Notes: generated from the sequence alone by a model not told the origin. DNA of 64,000 bases from Phascolarctos cinereus (GCF_002099425.1 NW_018344216.1:685501-749500), one strand, 5' to 3'; counted from the stretch's first letter, positions 1 to 10,305 are shown. Program-made: numbers and translations.

Positions 1-384
1 AAGCATAAAAATAACCCCTGTGACATAATAGTCATATTTTGCAGTCTTCTCTAAGCTTTATTATTTTACTGTAATATTCCATTATTTCCTCAAATGAATG
101 GTTTTTATTGTCTGATAAATTCTTGAGTGTGATTTTGTTATACCTTGAGACCAATTGTTTTTTTTTTAAATAAGGAAACATATGTCTCCAATTTGATAGC
201 GAAAGTCAAAAGGAAGATAGATGTTGATGTATAGATATTCATTTTACAGGCAACATTCTAAGAACATATATATTCCTGGAAAAAAACATGGTTATGATTT
301 TTTCATCTTGTATTGTCCTTTGAACGAGGAAAGTATATACCAAATATTAGTTGAACTGGATTTGAATTGAAACTGAAGAAGCAC
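1..384. other. No recognised feature
   Basis: AT-rich sequence with short A and T runs. I see no gene, RNA or repeat that I recognise here. Confidence 0.5.
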
Positions 385-540
385 TTGCTGACAGGAGACC
401 TGGGTTTCCCTTTTTTCCATTTTCTGCCTGGGTGACTTTGGGCTATTTATCTAACTTCTTTAGGCCTATCCTGCCTCGTATGTAAAATTGAGATAATATC
501 TCACCTGCTTTACTGTAAAATTGTGGAGGAGAGTACTTTG
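385..540 (+). repeat. MIR-family SINE fragment
   Basis: The order of landmarks is that of MIR: a gacctgggtt box, then a degraded gtgactttgggc / taacttcttt block, then taaaattgagataatat and a cacctgctttactg stretch that matches the MIR core 3' side. It is diverged and has no clear target-site duplication. It is an old CORE-SINE. Confidence 0.55.
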
Positions 541-544
541 GCTA

Positions 545-1465
545 GAGTTTCACAGAATATCAGAATTAGAAGGCACCTCAAAAGTCAAATTGACAAATAT
601 CTGAACCCCTTCTATGACATCCTCAACAAACAGTCATTCATTTTTATCTTGAAGACTTACAACAAAAGCAAACCTACTATATCCCAAGGCATCTGATTCC
701 ACTTTTGGATAGCTCCCATTGTTAGGAAGGGTTTTTTGGTTTATTTTTTTTTTAATGTATTTACACAGATCTTAATTCTGCATAATTGCAAGCTTCACTC
801 ATTGCTTATTATTTTAATCTCTGGGGCTAAGCAGAGCAAATGTTGTTTGATTGTTTCAATCATGTTGGACTCTTCATGACCCCATTTGAGGTTTTCTTGG
901 AAAATTACTGGAGTGATTTGCCATTTCCTTCTCCAGTTCATTTTATAGATGAAGAAACTGAGGCAAACAGAGTGAAGCTAGTGTCTGAGGCTGGATTTGA
1001 ACTCAGTAAGATGAGTCTTCCTGACTCCAGGCCTTGCACTCTATCCACTTTGCCACCTAGCTAGCCTACCTCTTCTACATGACAACCCTTTAAATGTCCT
1101 CCCTGATTTTTCTTCTCCAAACTTAATATTCCCAGTTCTTTCCATCGGACTTTTTATATTCTTATTTCCAGTTCCTCTACCATACCGGTCAACTTCTTCT
1201 GAATGCTCTCCAGCACATCTAAGTCATCCTAAAACATGGTGTCCTTACCTATAAAGGGCCTGGCTAGGATAGAAGACTGGATGCTTCTAATCTCCTTTGC
1301 TTTGGATAGTTTACCTCTGAAAGTAGCATGCATTAAAATTAGCGTATCTGTATGTCACTTCATATTTTTGACTTAAATCGAGCCTACCAACCAATATTCA
1401 CATGAACTTTGTCTGGCCTTCCTCTCACATCCTGTACTTGTGAAGTTCATTTTGAAAACTCAATA
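545..1465 (-). mobile_element. CR1/L3 LINE 3' region, interrupted by a MAR1 SINE
   Basis: Reading the plus strand, the segment starts with cacagaatatcagaattagaagg, which is the reverse complement of the ATTCTATG-type CR1 3' terminus. It continues through blocks I associate with the CR1/L3 3' part in antisense: ctgattccacttttggatagctc, ggggctaagcagagcaaatg, ctacatgacaaccctttaaat and acatcctgtacttgtgaagtt. The element is therefore on the minus strand with its 3' end near 545. A SINE splits it at 838-1065. No intact reading frame survives. Confidence 0.6.
838..1065 (-). mobile_element. MAR1-type CORE-SINE, nested in CR1/L3
   Basis: Antisense MAR1: gttgtttgattgtttcaatcatg, gaccccatttgaggttttcttgg, gtgatttgccatttcc, gaagaaactgaggcaaacag, and an end at ccacctagctagc. 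CR1/L3 sequence continues directly on both sides, so this insertion is younger than its host. I saw no clear target-site duplication. The open frame at 840-1064 lies wholly inside the SINE and is not a gene. Confidence 0.8.
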
Positions 1466-1469
1466 GAGT

Positions 1470-1765
1470 TCATGCAGAGAATGATACAAGATGCTCTCCA
1501 AAAGGTCAGTTGGGATCGTATTGAAGAGGACTTTGAATGTCAGGTGTAAGATGTTAGACTTTGTTGGGCAATGAGAAATCAGTAAAGATTTGGGACAGAG
1601 GAGGGATGGGATCAAAGCGGTCCTTAAGAGAGATTAAGGTGGCAGAGTACAGTAAGAATTAGAGGGCTGAGAGGCAGGAGACAGACAGATTATTGGAAAG
1701 TTATTGCCACAGGACAGGCCTGAAACAATGAGGGCTTTAACTACAGTGAGGGCAGTGGAAATCTT
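1470..1765 (-). mobile_element. L2 LINE fragment
   Basis: The plus strand matches the antisense of the L2 ORF2 3' half: gactttgaatgtcaggtg, ggacagaggagggatggg, a gaggcaggagacagacagattattgg block and ctgaaacaatgagggctttaac. It is heavily diverged and truncated at both ends. Confidence 0.5.
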
Positions 1766-2130
1766 TTACACCTCATGTAAGAATATTTCTTTAAATTTTA
1801 CAGAGATGTTGAAGGCTGATGACAATAGGATAGAAAAGAGACTTAGTTAATTAAAGTGCTTTCCTGGTTGGATGTCTTCTAAACCTTTTGTTATCTCAAC
1901 AGTCACATCTCTATAATCTGGAGGTAGCCCATCAATAAGGAAAATAAATCTAAGGTTTTCTCTACTGGAGTCCATAAGCATTTGGCTTGATCCATCTCCA
2001 TTGGAAGCCACTCTCTGGCTTCTAAATCCTACTGGACACTGGTTGCATACCCATTGGATTTTTTTTTTAAACAGGGGCATTGCCTTTCATGACTGATGTA
2101 GGCAGACGCTGGTCTAGAACTGGGGAGTCC
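1766..2130. other. Unclassified sequence with a 77-codon open stretch on the minus strand
   Basis: I recognise no repeat here. An ATG-initiated open frame of 77 codons runs on the minus strand from 2080 to 1847; it has a basic start and an acidic C-terminal half ending ...ITKGLEDIQPGKHFN. No splice sites or family similarity could be supported, and an open stretch this long can arise by chance. Confidence 0.25.
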
Positions 2131-2140
2131 TAGAAATTCC

Positions 2141-2400
2141 ATTTGTTGTTGTTGAGTCATTTTCAGTCATGTCTGACTCTTTGTGACCCCATTTGGGGTT
2201 TTCTTGGCAAAGATCCTGGTGTGGTTTGCCATTTCTTTCTCTAGCTTATTTTATGGATGAGGAAACCAAGGTAAATAGGATGAAGTGATTTGCCTAGGGT
2301 CACACAGCTAGTAAGTGTCTGAGGCTGGATTTGAACTCTGGAAAGTGAGTCTTCCTGACTCCAGGCCCAGCACTCCATCCACTGTGCCACCTAGCTGCCC
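2141..2400 (-). mobile_element. MAR1-type CORE-SINE with target-site duplication
   Basis: Near full-length antisense MAR1 running from gttgttgttgagtcattttcag to ccacctagctgcccc. A 7-8 bp duplication, ctagaaat, lies at 2130-2137 and again at 2401-2408, so both ends of the insertion are preserved. Confidence 0.85.
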
Positions 2401-2408
2401 CTAGAAAT

Positions 2409-2668
2409 ATCATAGCCTAGGCTCTTCCTCTGTCCAGTGTAAACTATGGGTAAATATGAAGACCTGGATGAGCAGTTGTAGGGAAAATGGGAACTATGTT
2501 GCCACAGACTTTCACCTATTGAAAGGAGAGCTTAACACATGAGTCCAGATCAATCCTATGGCTGAGGGACATGTGGGGTCTGGGACAGCAGCCAGCTTAC
2601 AGTAGTTTTGTAAATGTGTATTGCTTACTATTATGGATTGTTTCATTGTTGTTGAATATTGCTTTCTT
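2409..2668. other. No recognised feature
   Basis: Unclassified spacer between two oppositely oriented MAR1 copies. Confidence 0.5.
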
Positions 2669-2919
2669 GGGGCAGCTAAGTGGTGCAGTGGATAAAGTGC
2701 CAGGTCTGGAGTCAGGAAGACCTGAATTCAAATCTGGCCTCAGACACCATTAGCTGTGTGACCCTGAGCAAGTCACTTAACCCTGTTTGCCTCAGTTTTC
2801 TCATCTGTAACCCAAGCTGGAGAAAGAAATGGCAAACCACTCCAGATCTTTGCCAAGAAAACCCCAAATGGAGTCACAAAGAGTCAGACATGACTGAAAT
2901 ACTCAACAACAACAACAAA
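2669..2919 (+). mobile_element. MAR1-type CORE-SINE
   Basis: Full-length plus copy: ggggcagctaagtggtgcag head, gtgtgaccctgagcaagtc box, ctggagaaagaaatggcaaacc core, and a tail of gacatgactgaaatactc followed by (CAA)n. With the minus copy at 2141-2400 it forms a ~250 bp inverted pair about 270 bp apart. The two open frames across it are shadows of the SINE. Confidence 0.85.
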
Positions 2920-3240
2920 TGATGTAGTCAGCATTCCAATACGTATGTCCGTTTGAATGGGAAACCATCTCCATTATGCTAAGGTCATAAGACCAGCACT
3001 CACTGAGACACAGCGTGTTAAAAAGGAGGAGGGGTTATCGTAGAATTAACATAGGTTAAAGTAGATCCACATTCACATACCCCTAGAAAACATGTGATCC
3101 TGCCCAATGATGGGGGCAGAGTGAAGGCATAGGTCTTGGGTTCTCTGATAACCAGAGGGAGTCTTGCAGTTACTGAGTCCTTCTACCCTCTGTGAGGCAT
3201 GCACAAACCACCAGGGTGAGTTGGGATTCCCCAGGAAGTG
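2920..3240. other. No recognised feature
   Basis: Unclassified sequence. No gene or repeat recognised. Confidence 0.45.
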
Positions 3241-3815
3241 GTTCTGAGTGCCCCCTGGTATTTACGTAATGAAAATTATTATATAATGGAAAACTACTGT
3301 TCCGTAAGAAATGATGAGCAGGTGGATTTCAGAAAAACCTGGAAAGACTTTCATGAATTGACGATGAGTAAAGTGAGAAGAACCAGGAGAACATTGTGCA
3401 CAGTAACAGCAACATTATGTGATGACTAACTTAGTCATAGACTTAGTTGATAGACTTAGATAGACTTAGTTCTTTTCAGCAATACAATGATCTAAGGCAA
3501 TTCCAAAAGACTAGTGATAGAAAATGCTATCCACAACCAGAGAAAGGACTATGGTGTCTGAATGCAAATTGAAGCTACTGTTTTCTCCCTTTTTTTCCTT
3601 TTTCATAGTTTTTCTCTTTTGTTCTGATTTTTCTTTCACAACATGACTAATGTGGAAATATGTTTAATATGATTGTACATGCATAGCCTGTGTCAGATTG
3701 CATGCTGTCTTGGGGAGGGGGGGAGAGGGGGAAATATTTGGAACTCAAAATTTTAGAAAAGTGAATGTTGAAAATTAAAAATAAATAAATGAATTTTTAA
3801 AAACATAAAAAAAAT
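3241..3815 (+). mobile_element. L1-type LINE 3' end
   Basis: Starts inside the C-terminal coding part of ORF2: the open frame at 3238-3429 contains NDEQVDFRKTW, which matches the conserved YY..I.NDE..F..TW region near the end of L1 ORF2p. It then runs through a 3' UTR with the marsupial blocks gttctgatttttctttcacaacatgactaa and tggggagggggggagaggg, and ends in an A-rich tail after tgaatgttgaaaattaaaa. It is strongly 5'-truncated, as is usual for L1. A second copy lies at 62131-62564. Confidence 0.65.
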
Positions 3816-4059
3816 TGCTTTTCTTTCGACACTGCAGTCACTTCTTTATAACCAACCCATTCTGCCCCAAAGCCTCCATAAAAAACAGTCAAACAAACAG
3901 TAAATGTGACTTTCTCACCTTGGAACTTCCCTTAGCACTGGTGAATGGCTTCTCTCAGTGGTGAGTTCCTTCTAGGGCCTCAATTTTGAAGAGGAACTCA
4001 GGCAGCCATCCTTCATTCCTCTCCCAGTTTTGCCTCTTATTCTTCAGAATTCACCACCA

Positions 4060-4252
4060 CACCCCAAGTCAGAGCCTCTACCCACCCAAGCACCACCACC
4101 CCTTTCAAGCTCCCTTTTACCTGTCCATTTCCCCTATTAGAATATAAGTGGAGGACTGGGACTATCTTCTTTTTCTTTGTATTTGTATCCTCAGTGCTTA
4201 GCATAGTATCCGACTTGTAGAAAGAGCTTAATAAATGCTTTTTGACTGACTA
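4060..4252 (+). mobile_element. L2 LINE 3' end
   Basis: Typical L2 terminus: ccctattagaatataagtgg, ggactgggactatctt, gtatttgtatcctcag, tgcttagcatagt, then agcttaataaatgctttttgactga. The 3' end is intact and the 5' side is truncated. Confidence 0.7.
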
Positions 4253-4255
4253 CAC

Positions 4256-5250
4256 TCTTGTAGTTTAAACTTTATTAATTAAAACAAAGAGTTTGTGTGC
4301 TATTGAGCAAAGTTATATCTTTTGAGGAATCTTGTGCCATCATCTGAGTTTATGGACTTGCCTTCCCATGAGTCATGGTTGGTCAGTGTTGGATAATGGC
4401 ATTCTTCAGGAAGATGGGCCACTTCTCCACAGGTATTACCCACCTTAATGTGGACTGTGGGGACCATGCTGAAATTAGGGGTGATGGTCTGGTGGAGGCA
4501 CTGCTGTTCCCGAGGTTCCTTGCTCCAAGGTCCTAGGCTGTGTACTTTGGGTCTGAAAGGGGCTGACCCTCTTGGCATATGCTACTTCCTATGTCTCCCC
4601 CAGGTTTCTTGGCACTTTAGGAAAGTTATCGATGTTTTCTGAATTGTTTTTTGGAGGATGGGAGGGTAAAGGAAAAACAAAGTCTGTGACTTTTTTCCCC
4701 AAGTATTTGATATCCTCCCCTTTTTCAGATATCTTGGGATTCAATCCCTCAACAGCCTGAGAATTGTGTTGCCTCCAGCACAGACCTCCTCTGTATATAT
4801 TTGGTCTAATCCAATGGTTCTTCCCACTTTTTTTTTCCTTTAGTGTAGTTTCCACCTCCTTATGAAGCACGTCAAGGTCTGGGATGTTGAGTCTAATTAC
4901 AGTGTTCCTGCTATTGATGGAAAGTCTCTGTCTACAGTATTCTTTCTATGGATGGAAAATATCTACGGTATTCTTTCCATTGATACAACAGTTTGCTACA
5001 GTAATCTTGACAAATTTTCTATTGTCTGTTTTATTGCCTTCTCAGTTTCATCTTTGACTGTTCTTGGAATCATTTAGTTTAAATGTGTCAAAAGTCCAGT
5101 TTTATTTATACTTGCTTCTTAAACTTTAAGTAATGGTTCTCACTGTTTTCTGGTACATTACTGTTCATAATCTTCCACCACTTTTCCCCATAAGATTGTA
5201 CAAATGATCTTATATTTTGAACTGTTTCCTTTTCAGAGTGGAGTCATCCC
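4256..5250 (-). pseudogene. Unidentified mRNA-like relic (possible processed pseudogene) on the minus strand
   Basis: Read on the minus strand, several coding-looking stretches follow each other without matching any repeat I know. There is a short stretch near 5240-5120 (ETVQNIRSFVQSYGEKWW), an open frame at 4870-4589 (94 codons with stop; contains KHCVETTL-like basic sequence only loosely, and clearly GKNHWIRPNIYRGG), and an open frame at 4578-4300 (93 codons with stop; ends RFLKRYNFAQ). The last stop is followed within about 30 bases by AATAAA on the minus strand at about 4273-4278, close to the 3' end of the block. Stretches in different frames over ~1 kb plus a poly(A) signal fit a decayed processed cDNA. 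I could not name the parent gene. A decayed single-exon gene, or chance open frames, remain possible. Confidence 0.35.
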
Positions 5251-5296
5251 TGGCAGTTGGTTCATAGCTGTCTGTAGTTGTGATTTCTTCATAGGC

Positions 5297-5733
5297 TATG
5301 CTGCTAATGGTAAATGTTTAATAACCAACTCTCTGAAAATACATTACATACTTGTTTTCTTTTTTAATTAAAAAAATTTCATTATTTATTTTTTAACCTC
5401 TCTCTCTCTCTCTCTGTCCCCCTCTCCCTCCCACTCCCTTTCCCTCTCTCTCTCTTTCCCTCTCTCTTTTACATCTTGAATTCCAAATTTTCACCCTCCC
5501 TACAGTTCCTCTTCTACCCATTGAGAAGGCAAACAATATACCATTACACACTTTGAAGTTAAAACTGCATTATTAACATTTTCTCCATCATTTTCTTAAG
5601 TCTAGACAATAAAAACCATAAATCAAGCTCTGATTAGTAGCGTTTGCCATTTTCCCAGGTAGAAAGGCTCACACTGAAAATTTAACAGCCAGTTCTTAAA
5701 AGCTGGTTTGAACTGACTCCAGCACACCCATGG
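5297..5733 (+). mobile_element. Dispersed hAT-like nonautonomous repeat, copy 1 (interrupted)
   Basis: Shares its whole layout with copies at 23917-24163 and 54072-54304: a start near gtaaatgtttaataacca, a middle tttctccatcattttctta followed by tctagacaat, and an end caca-tgaaaatttaac-gcca followed by actccagcacac. A 188 bp L1-tail insertion splits this copy at 5354-5541. Classification is argued from copy 2, where both ends can be defined. Confidence 0.5.
5354..5541 (-). mobile_element. Short L1 3'-tail insertion with 12 bp target-site duplication
   Basis: A T-rich start and a CT-rich body, followed by tgaattccaaattttcaccctccc and cattgagaaggcaaacaa, read as the antisense of the terminal part of the L1 3' UTR. 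CATTACATACTT at 5342-5353 and CATTACACACTT at 5542-5553 flank it as a 12 bp duplication with one mismatch. It interrupts hAT-like copy 1 and is therefore younger. Confidence 0.6.
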
Positions 5734-5914
5734 GTGAGAGTGATCTCACATTCCTCTGGTACTGGTATAGTAAATGAAGAGAGAAGGCATTTGTAGAAGC
5801 TGGTCCCTTAGTGGCAGTGGCAGTGGCTGTGTCAAAGAATAGAACAAAGTTTGAGTGTGAGGATGGAGAGTTAGTGTTTGATCTGAGTGACTGTGGAAGC
5901 AGAAAGAATAATTT
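5734..5914. other. No recognised feature
   Basis: Short unclassified spacer between the hAT-like copy and the L2. Confidence 0.4.
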
Positions 5915-6422
5915 ACTCAGTTGGTCAGTATTTATTAACTATATGCTAAGGACTAGGGATAGAAGGAAAGGCAAAAGACAATTCTTGTCCTTGAGGAACT
6001 CATAGTCTAAGGGGTAGACAACATGCATACAACTATGTACAAACAAACTATATTCAGGATAAATAGAAAAACATCAACAGAAAAAAAGTACTAGAATCCA
6101 GAGGGACTGGGAAAATTCCTGTCGGAGGTGAGATTTTAGCTGGGACTTGAAGGAAGCCAGGGAAGTCAGGAGGTGGGGATGAGGAGGGGAAGCAGTCCAG
6201 GTATGGGGAACAAGTCAGTGAAAACACCCAGGGTCTAGAGATGGGATGCCTTATTCAAGGAACAACAAGGAGGCCTGTGTCACTAGATCCAAAGTTTGTG
6301 GGGGGACAATAAGGTGTAAGAAGATTAGAAAGGGAGGACTAGGTTATAAGGAGCTCTGAGTGACAGAGGATTTTATATTTACTCCTAGAGGTGATATAGA
6401 GTTGTTGGAATTTATTAAAATG

Positions 6423-6472
<50 letters not shown>

Positions 6473-7150
6473 AAGAAATGAGAGACAGAGACACAGAGAG
6501 AGAGATGATCAGACTTGAACTCTAGGAAGATCACTTTGACAGCTGAGTGTGGAAGATTGAAGGGAATGGAAAGAGGCTTCTGGCAAACAGATTAGCAGAC
6601 TATTACAATAGTCCTAGAATGAGGGAATAAGACCCTGATATACAGTGGTAGCAATATTGGAGGAAAGAAGGGAGCATATTTGAGACATGTTATAAAGGTG
6701 AAATGGTAGGTAGAACAAGAACCAGGAAATAGTGTCCTAGAAACCTAGAGAAAAGAGAATATCAAGGAGGAAAGGGTGATCAACAGTAGGAAAGGCTTGA
6801 AAAAGGCCATTTTACAATTAAGATATCATTGGTAAGTTTGCAAACACTAATTCTGGTTGAAGACCAAGCCAGAAGCAGATTGTAGAAAGTTAAGTAGGGA
6901 GTGAGAGGAAAGGAAATGGAGGCACCTATTGTAGACAGCTTTCCCAAGGAGTTTAGCCACAAGAGGCAAGAGACATGTGGGACAGCAGTTAGTGGGGATG
7001 GATGGGTCAACTGAAGGTTTTTTGAGGGTGGAGGAGGCATAGGCATATCTGTAGACAGCAGAGAAGCAGCCAGTAGATGAGGAGAAATTGAAGATAAATG
7101 AATGGGGATGATAAAGAGGACAATATGCATGTAATAAAGCAACCATGTGG
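5915..7150 (-). mobile_element. L2 LINE 3' half (ORF2 relic) with internal deletion
   Basis: The 3' end is at 5915 and the 5' side at about 7150. Antisense landmarks run in order: gtatttattaactatatgctaagga (L2 3' end), caacatgcatacaactatgtac, gagattttagctgggacttgaagg, gaggcctgtgtcactagatcc, a GT microsatellite at 6425-6469, and then reverse transcriptase coding sequence. The minus-strand frame at 7146-6847 contains LVAKLLGKAVYNRCLHFL, a conserved L2 RT stretch. The part expected around the YADD box is missing, so roughly 0.4 kb has been lost near 6715. Confidence 0.75.
6425..6469. repeat. (GT)n microsatellite
   Basis: About 22 uninterrupted GT units inside the L2. Confidence 0.98.
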
Positions 7151-7255
7151 CAGTGGAGAGTGTTAGTGTTGTGCTTTTTTGAGTTGGAAGTGATTAGAGG
7201 TCTTTGTACTCAGGTTCAGATTGCCTGGACGATTTGAGGTTGCATTTTCAAGTTT
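7151..7255. other. Unclassified spacer
   Basis: Short sequence between the L2 and the next MAR1. No feature recognised. Confidence 0.4.
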
Positions 7256-7503
7256 AGGGCAGTTAGGTGGTACAGTAGATTATGTACCAGGCCTGGAATC
7301 AGAAAGGCCTGACTTCAAATGTGGCCTCAAACACTTACTAGCTGAGTAATCCTGGGTAAGTGACTTAACCCTGTTTGCCTCAGTTTCCTCATCTGTCAAA
7401 TGAGCTGGAGAAAGACATGGCAAACACTCCAGTATCTTTGCCAAGAAAATCCAAAATAGGGTCACGAAGAGTTGGACACAACTGAAAAAATGACTGAAAT
7501 GTT
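7256..7503 (+). mobile_element. MAR1-type CORE-SINE
   Basis: Plus copy from gggcagttaggtggtacag through cctgggtaagtgacttaaccc, gctggagaaagacatggcaaac and gggtcacgaagagttggac to a degraded tail at gactgaaatg. The open frame on the opposite strand is a shadow. Confidence 0.8.
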
Positions 7504-7514
7504 CTTGTTTAACT

Positions 7515-8588
7515 AGATTGAATGTGAAAATCCTCATCAGACCTTTGGTGTTCTCTCCCTCTCAGCCAAGTGAAAAGAAACTCATTGAGCTGTATGCGAC
7601 TGGTCTTTGAGGATGGTCTGTGGTTATCTGGCCCTGCCTTGTAGCGTCCCCCAGGTATCTCCCTTCCATTAGACATCTCGCTGCTGGGCATTTACTGATC
7701 AGTTCACAAAGATATTTCCCTTGGCAGCTCTTCCCCTCCTAGAATTAGGTACTAATCTGCTTTCTGATACAGACCATTTATGGTACATATGTTTTCAAAT
7801 GAGTGCCTGGAGGGACACAAATAATCCTAGGTTATATCAGAACATAACTTTTTACATGGATCGTAATAAGGATTTTAAACAGGGATTAATGTGATCTCTC
7901 TGTAGCCTCATTTACAGGCCCATCCAAGAGCAAGTAGGCTCCTATGTCCTTATTTAGATTTCTCAACCCTTTGCCTCTTAAAAATCTCATTTGTGTTCAA
8001 CGAGCAGCTGCTGTTGCCTTTCTAAAGAAAGCATTTCCCCTATGCCTGCCATTACTTGTGCTGCTAGAGCAGAGTAATCATTTACTATGGTAACTTGATT
8101 ATATTCCTGTGAAATAATTGGTATTTTGTAAGGTGAATTGTTTGCTGGGGGGTCAGGGGACCCCAAAGCTAAGTGTCTTTGATAGTGCCTTCCTTCTTCC
8201 CTTCCCTCTTAATTGTTGCTGATTTCTCGCATTTTTGTGCAGGGGAAGGAAAGTACAGTGGGTACAGAAAGAACCCCTTTCTAGCTTTTGAAATACTTTA
8301 CATTTTATTTAATTGGTCTCAAAATGAAAAAAAAAACTATTCTAAGAACATTTGTTTTATTGGCTGCCACTATTTCCTTGGCCAAATAGCCACTGAATTT
8401 TTCTTTTCTTTTTTTTTATTCATTTGTCTCAGGCATAGGCTACTCTTATTCATAGACAGAATAGGTAGAAGCCCATCCCGTGGTATGATATCGTGATATT
8501 TCACCGTATTTCCAATGAGACAGATGATAATCCATTCATCCATATGGTATGATTCAAGAGAAATCATACAAGCAAATAATAATGGAGT
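7515..8588. other. About 1 kb without recognised repeat or gene
   Basis: No repeat signature and no conserved reading frame. The longest frame (8173-8496, 107 codons) is rich in aromatic residues, as expected from T-rich sequence, and matches nothing I know. Confidence 0.45.
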
Positions 8589-8589
8589 C

Positions 8590-8757
8590 AGCGTGATGCC
8601 ATAGAACTAGCTCTAGCTTTGGATCCCAGTGACCTCCAGTGTGTTATCTTGGCCAAGTCATTTAACCTCTTTGGGCCTCAGTTTCCTCATTTGTAAAATA
8701 AGGGAGTTAAATTAAATGGCCTCTAAGGTCACTTTCACCTCCAAATTTATGATCCCA
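8590..8757 (+). repeat. MIR-family SINE
   Basis: Plus-strand MIR landmarks: ggccaagtcatttaacctctttgggcctcagtttcctcatttgtaaaata, then the alternative 3' end ggcctctaaggtcactttcacctcc. No target-site duplication seen. Confidence 0.7.
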
Positions 8758-8814
8758 TGAGCTTCTCCACTGATGTCAGAAATTCCATCATGAATGATTT
8801 TTTTCTTTAGTGTT

Positions 8815-9285
8815 AAAGTTCTCTCTCTGTGTCTCCATCTCTCTCTGTCTCTCTCTTCCTCCCTTTCTGTCTCTCTCAGTCTCTCCCCCTCCCATGTCTT
8901 ATTGTCTCATTCTCTTTCTGTTTCTTTATCTCAGTTTCTGTGTCTGTCTTTGTCTCTGTCTCTTTTTCTTTCACTGTTTCTCCTATCTCTGTCTCTCTGT
9001 ATATCTGTATATATCTCTCTGTTTCTCGATCTCAGTCTCTGTTTCTCAGTATCAGTTTCTGTCTTTGTCTCTGTCCCTTTCTGTCTCTGTGTGCTCTGTC
9101 TCTCTCCGTTTCTGTCTCTCTCTCTCTCTCCCCCTCTCTCTTTCTCTTCTTCCTCTCTCCCTTTCTCCTTCCCTTCTTTTTCTTTTTTTCTTCCTCCTCT
9201 CTCTCTCTCTCTCTCTCTCTTTCTTCTCTTCTTCCCCTCTTGTCTCCTTCCTCCTCTCTCTCTTTCCCTCTCTCCCTCCCCCCAT
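8815..9285. repeat. Long polypyrimidine tract, (CT)n / (TCTG)n
   Basis: About 470 bases almost purely C and T on the plus strand. All three plus frames and two minus frames stay open across it (up to 214 codons, Ser/Leu or Arg/Glu rich). These are low-complexity artefacts. Confidence 0.95.
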
Positions 9286-9297
9286 GTGGTGTTTGAA

Positions 9298-9560
9298 CCC
9301 ATTACTATAGATTCAATATTCACTTCTATGCTGACGACTCTCAAATCAAGCCCTAGCTCTCTCCCGAACCCTACTATCCATCTGCCTGCAGGCCATCTCC
9401 ATTTGGATGTCTTGGAAACTACACAAATTCAAGTATAAAAGGATGAAATCAATTCCCCCTTACCTCCACACAAAAGCTGGCTCTTTCTCCCAATTTACCC
9501 ATTTCTCCTAATGACATCCTCCTTCTCCCAGTAAACCTGGCTTAAAAGCTCCAATTCAGT
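9298..9560 (+). mobile_element. L2 LINE ORF2 fragment with a YADD box
   Basis: Directly after the CT tract the sequence reads ttctatgctgacgactctc, the L2 reverse transcriptase catalytic box FYADDS (YADD at 9327-9338). It continues through diverged L2 sequence (ccctagctctctcccgaacc, catctccatttggatgtc). It is truncated on both sides. Confidence 0.6.
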
Positions 9561-9591
9561 ATCTTCAAAATGAAGGATTAACAACAACAAT

Positions 9592-9697
9592 AATGCCAAA
9601 GTCACACAGATAATATATGAGAGAGCCACGGTGAAAGCTTAGGTCCTTGAGTCCCAGGCTCCAGGTTTTTCCCACTAGACAATACTCCTTCTCATTC
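9592..9697 (-). repeat. MIR-family SINE fragment
   Basis: Antisense MIR: ccaaagtcacacagataatat, gagagccacggtgaaagctta, tgagtcccaggctcc and cccactagacaatactcc. Confidence 0.55.
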
Positions 9698-9818
9698 TCC
9701 TTTGTTGGAGTTGAATTTCCCCATTGGGACCTATCCTTATGTAAGAGGAAGTCCACTTCTCCCTCTTGCCACCACATTTCCCATGCCCTCTGAAAAGCAT
9801 TCTCAGCTCACCTGTTGT

Positions 9819-10305
9819 TTACAATACTAAATAGTTTTGAAGTTCTCGTTTGTGGAACTGAATCTTTTTGTTGTTGTTGTCTTTGGAGAAGCTGATTTTT
9901 TGGCGAAAGTCTCCCTTTTGACTATAGTTTTCAGTGCCAGCTGATCTTTTAAAAATTTGGCCAGTGATATGTGGTTTCTTTTTGAATCTGTGCTGGGCAC
10001 CGGCCATCTGTATCTGGCAAGATTTCTGTTGTTTTATTAGGGCTTCAGTAGTTTTCTTCAGAAGATGAATTACTTATTTAAGTTTTTGACTCCATGGCAA
10101 AATCCATCAGTAGTGATCCTGCTGTTACTCGTACCCCAGGCCTGAAGAAATATTTTAGGAGCCCAGTGGAAAGTTGAGAAAACTCCACAGAAACATCCTT
10201 TTTACTTATTAATGAGATTACCACATTGGTTGAAGTATAGACCACCCCTAAATATACACCTAAAATGAGTTCTCTTTGAAAGGAATATAGTATATTGGCA
10301 TTCAC
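9819..10305 (-). other. Two successive minus-strand open stretches, product unknown
   Basis: Minus frames at 10305-10078 (76 codons with stop) and 10007-9819 (63 codons with stop) lie end to end in non-repetitive DNA. The first has a hydrophobic start and contains RVTAGSLLMDFAMESKT. The second is basic and begins MAGAQHRFKKKPHITGQ. Between them, another frame stays open just before the second ATG (TTEALIKQQKSCQIQ). This pattern resembles a decayed coding sequence, but I recognise no family and see no poly(A) signal or splice site. Chance frames remain likely. Confidence 0.2.

Noticed and set aside
840-1064. Open frame of 74 codons
   Set aside because: Lies entirely in an antisense MAR1 SINE; several similar frames recur at other MAR1 copies.
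2669-2760. Possible tRNA gene in the heads of MAR1 and the A-tailed SINE
   Set aside because: The tRNA-like promoter boxes belong to the SINE heads. No cloverleaf with intact arms is present, and the same head recurs many times with SINE bodies.
8794-9438. Open frames of 137-214 codons on both strands
   Set aside because: They follow the CT/GA simple repeat, which lacks stop codons in several frames; composition is Ser/Leu or Arg/Glu only.
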